Shown: piece after piece, positions 62,337 through 64,000 of the stretch
Layout: each line of letters opens with the position of its first letter
Position numbering within the stretch: the first letter of the stretch is position 1
Source of the DNA: an uncultured Clostridia bacterium
GTDB lineage: Bacteria > Bacillota > Clostridia > Christensenellales > Aristaeellaceae
Assembly (NCBI GenBank): GCA_934636105.1
Contig: CAKTZR010000015.1
Coordinates: forward strand, 14,928-78,927
Length of the DNA stretch: 64,000 bases
Reading direction: 5' to 3'
Made by a program: the position numbers and the translations under genes
The notes under the pieces: generated by a model
The model's database searches: none
What the model was told of the DNA's origin: nothing
What the model saw: only the letters and a program-made list of their open reading frames with translations

Positions 62337-63071
62337 TTAAATGTATCCGCCGTCCACCCCTAAAACCTGCCCGGTGACGAAGGAGGCCGCGTCCGACAGC
62401 AGGAACGCGCAGGCATTCGCCACGTCTTGCGGTGTGCCCAGGCGGCCGAGCGGCGTTTCCTCTGCGAGCGCGGCCTTGGTTTCGGCGCTGTGCTCATCCA
62501 TCATGCGGGTGTCGATCACGCCGGGGGCGATGCAGTTGACGCGCACGCCGCTGGGGCCAAGCTCCTTGGCCAGCGCGCGGGTCAGGCCGATGACGGCGGC
62601 CTTGCTGGCGGAATAGGCGACCTCGCACGACGCGCCGACGCGCCCCCACATGCTTGAAACGGTGACGATTGCGCCCTCGTTTCGGGAGACCATGCCCGGC
62701 GCCAGCGCGCGGATGAGGTAAAACATGCCGGAGACGTTCACATCCATCACCGTGTGCCACTGCTCGTCCGTCATGTCGCAGAAAAGCCCGGTGTGCGAAA
62801 CGCCCGCACACAGCACCAGCGCGTCCACATGGTGATACAGCGAAAGGATGTTGCGGCACATGGCCTGCACACCCGCGCTGTCCGACAGATCACAGCTGAC
62901 CGCGTGCGCGTCGCAGCCCTCGGCGCAGAGACGATCTGCCAGCGCCCGGGCTTGCTCAAGGCCGTGGCAGCCGTGGAGCAGCACCGTGTAGCCCGCATGC
63001 GCCAGCGCTTCGGCGCACGCGCCGCCAATGCCGCCGGATGCGCCGGTGACGAGCGCGATTTTTTTCTTCAT
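62337..63071 (-). CDS. SDR-family oxidoreductase (FabG-like)
   Basis: A 244-residue short-chain dehydrogenase. Cofactor site TGASGGIG near 10, catalytic Ser in VSSMWG near 138, Y-x-x-x-K in YSASK near 151, and the C-terminal GQVLGVDGGYI of FabG-type enzymes. The set suggests 3-oxoacyl-ACP reductase, but alone, without other fatty-acid genes, it may act on another ketone. ATG 63071 follows GGAGG. It reads toward the oriC region, and beyond its start lie fragments of a mobile element. Confidence 0.92.
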   Translation of the reverse strand: MKKKIALVTGASGGIGGACAEALAHAGYTVLLHGCHGLEQARALADRLCAEGCDAHAVSCDLSDSAGVQAMCRNILSLYHHVDALVLCAGVSHTGLFCDMTDEQWHTVMDVNVSGMFYLIRALAPGMVSRNEGAIVTVSSMWGRVGASCEVAYSASKAAVIGLTRALAKELGPSGVRVNCIAPGVIDTRMMDEHSAETKAALAEETPLGRLGTPQDVANACAFLLSDAASFVTGQVLGVDGGYI

Positions 63072-63182
63072 AAAAAAAACCTCCGATGTTTTCCGTAAGT
63101 CACAGAGCGAAAAACCGGACGCGCAAGGCTCTGTGCTGGTAAGACAGTAAAATCAAATTTCTTGGAACAGGCATGATTGCGG

Positions 63183-63416
63183 TCATGCTTGTTCCGCTTT
63201 TAGCAGCTCATCCACGGGAATGTAGCCCACAAGATCGTACTCAATATGTACCTTCTGTCTGCGCTTGCCGCTGGACTTGTCAGGCGCTTCCACATAGACC
63301 GCCTTGACAAGCTCTCTGAGGGCATAGGGCGTCAGCTCCGTGAGGGTGCTATTTCTCTTTAACCGCTGAACAAACTGCTCTTGGCAAGCAATGTTCGTGT
63401 TTATACACCCGCGCAA
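63183..63416 (-). pseudogene. C-terminal remnant of a large serine recombinase (DUF4368-like)
   Basis: 77 codons. The part LTELTPYALRELVKAV followed by DKSSGKRRQKVHIEYDLVGYI matches the C-terminal domain of TndX-type serine recombinases of clostridial mobile elements. The resolvase and zinc-ribbon parts are missing; the first ~20 codons look random. Therefore a remnant, not a whole gene. It lies beside the SDR gene, where an element end may have been. Confidence 0.7.
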
Positions 63417-63510
63417 TCTTGTTGGGGAAAAGCCCCAAACCCCTGAACGATTTTAGAGAAATCGGCTGCGCTCCTGCGGAGCTGAACATCACTCCATCCT
63501 GAAAAGTGAG

Positions 63511-63714
63511 TCAAGGATTTTTCGGTTCACGGAGTTCAGGCAAATCCGGTTTTTCCTCATATCCGTCGATCGCCATCTTACGAAGGTAAGCGCTCATATT
63601 CTCTATACCAAGCTGCGCCATCCTCGCCTTTATCAAGCCGAGTTCTTTTTCATCTACGAAGAATTTGACTTGTATGGGACGTTGACGGATTGCAGGTTTT
63701 CGCTTTTCTATCAT
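63511..63714 (-). CDS. MobC-like relaxosome accessory protein
   Basis: A 67-residue protein like small ribbon-helix-helix mobilization proteins of integrative elements: IQVKFFVDEKELGLIKARMAQLGIENMSAYLRKMAIDGY, with the usual N-terminal RPIQVKFFV strand. It would bind at oriT and help the relaxase. ATG 63714 has AGGAG ten bases ahead; the longer frame starts in a region without ribosome site. Base composition is more AT-rich than the rest of the window, which supports recent transfer. Confidence 0.75.
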   Translation of the reverse strand: MIEKRKPAIRQRPIQVKFFVDEKELGLIKARMAQLGIENMSAYLRKMAIDGYEEKPDLPELREPKNP

Positions 63715-63754
63715 TATGATGATGCTCCTAAAATCGTCTTCCATGTTTCGAAGA

Positions 63755-64000
63755 TTACGACATTTCCCAAATCATTTCGCTTAAGCGATATAGCATTTCT
63801 TGGCGCTCTTCTATAGACTGCTTGTTCCAATCAGACCAAGCCGATAGCAGAGAGTTGGTTCGGTTAATTGCGGTATCGAGTCCTTGATTTACCAGTTCAG
63901 AAAGCGAAGATGTGAGATAAAACTTCGATTGCTTATATGCTTTAGATTTGTTTGCATAAACATCATTATGGATAGATTTGTTGATACTGTTTTCAAGCAA
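63755..64000 (-). CDS. Unknown protein, cut by the window end
   Basis: The frame is open to the window edge; 81 codons of the C-terminal part are seen. It is hydrophilic and mostly helical (SWSDWNKQSIEERQEMLYRLSEMIWEMS lies near its end in pieces such as RQEMLYRLSEMIWEMS). I do not recognise it. It precedes the MobC-like gene on the same strand by about 40 bases, so it may belong to the same mobile element. Confidence 0.55.
   Translation of the reverse strand: MLENSINKSIHNDVYANKSKAYKQSKFYLTSSLSELVNQGLDTAINRTNSLLSAWSDWNKQSIEERQEMLYRLSEMIWEMS

Noticed and set aside
63183..63416. Intact small gene
   Set aside because: Only the C-terminal recombinase domain is recognisable and no ribosome site precedes the first codon; treated as a remnant.

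Overview
The window (about 64 kb, GC-rich apart from its last ~600 bases) looks like chromosome from a strictly anaerobic, endospore-forming member of the Clostridia, probably a gut or rumen lineage. The evidence is a complete gerA-type germinant receptor operon, a T-box in front of leucine genes, a glycyl radical enzyme with its activase, strong GGAGG ribosome sites, and the replication genes dnaA, dnaN and recF. Four extracellular solute-binding proteins end their signal peptides in an A-x-A-like site and have no clear lipobox, as seen in some Christensenellales-like lineages. The exact taxon is inference.

Layout, left to right. 1-2.7 kb: end of a heterodimeric ABC exporter pair. 2.7-6.0 kb: XRE regulator, membrane acyltransferase-like protein, GNAT acetyltransferase behind an attenuator leader, ZIP metal transporter. 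6.1-17.2 kb: a catabolic island with a ribose-type (CUT2) ABC importer, LacI regulator, glycyl radical activase, glycyl radical enzyme and an AllA-like cupin, converging on kduD and kduI (ketodeoxyuronate metabolism). 17.3-21.0 kb: gerAA-AB-AC. 21.2-30.5 kb: M20 amidohydrolase, small membrane protein, Ogt, TRIC/UPF0126 protein, CCA-adding enzyme, a GT-C-like membrane protein, CvpA and a DUF5711-like protein. 31.0-33.5 kb: recF and dnaN. 33.9-38.3 kb: FadR-type regulator, TrmO, a metallo-hydrolase and an ABC-F protein behind an attenuator. 38.3-42.5 kb: MarR regulator plus a second heterodimeric ABC exporter. 42.6-47.3 kb: FHA-like protein, FtsW/RodA, PBP and an orphan solute-binding protein. 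47.5-48.6 kb: remains of a hybrid histidine kinase. 48.7-51.9 kb: T-box-leuC-leuD-leuB. 51.9-53.3 kb: D-aminoacylase-like amidohydrolase. 53.6-57.7 kb: potA-potB-potC-[repeat]-potD. 57.8-60.5 kb: polar amino acid ABC importer. 60.6-62.3 kb: dnaA and a DnaA-box-rich oriC candidate. 62.3-63.1 kb: FabG-like SDR. 63.2-64.0 kb: remains of a mobilizable element (serine recombinase tail, MobC-like protein).

How the parts connect. The 6.1-17.2 kb island reads as one pathway: a sugar-like compound is imported by the CUT2 system under LacI control, acted on by an oxygen-sensitive radical lyase or dehydratase that is not pyruvate formate-lyase (single Cys in a C-x-E motif), and products may feed the KduI/KduD route. 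This is the best candidate for an undescribed pathway here. The replication genes keep their usual order and strand (dnaA, dnaN, recF), but about 27 kb of unrelated genes sit between dnaA and dnaN. DnaA-box clusters occur at dnaA, upstream of dnaN, downstream of recF and around 22.5-22.9 kb.

Two families of short palindromic repeats run through the window. One is MITE-like with ends reading AACTCCTTCmGTC; its ends often abut stop codons or supply a Shine-Dalgarno sequence. The other is a mosaic of hairpins found mainly next to recF, dnaN and dnaA.
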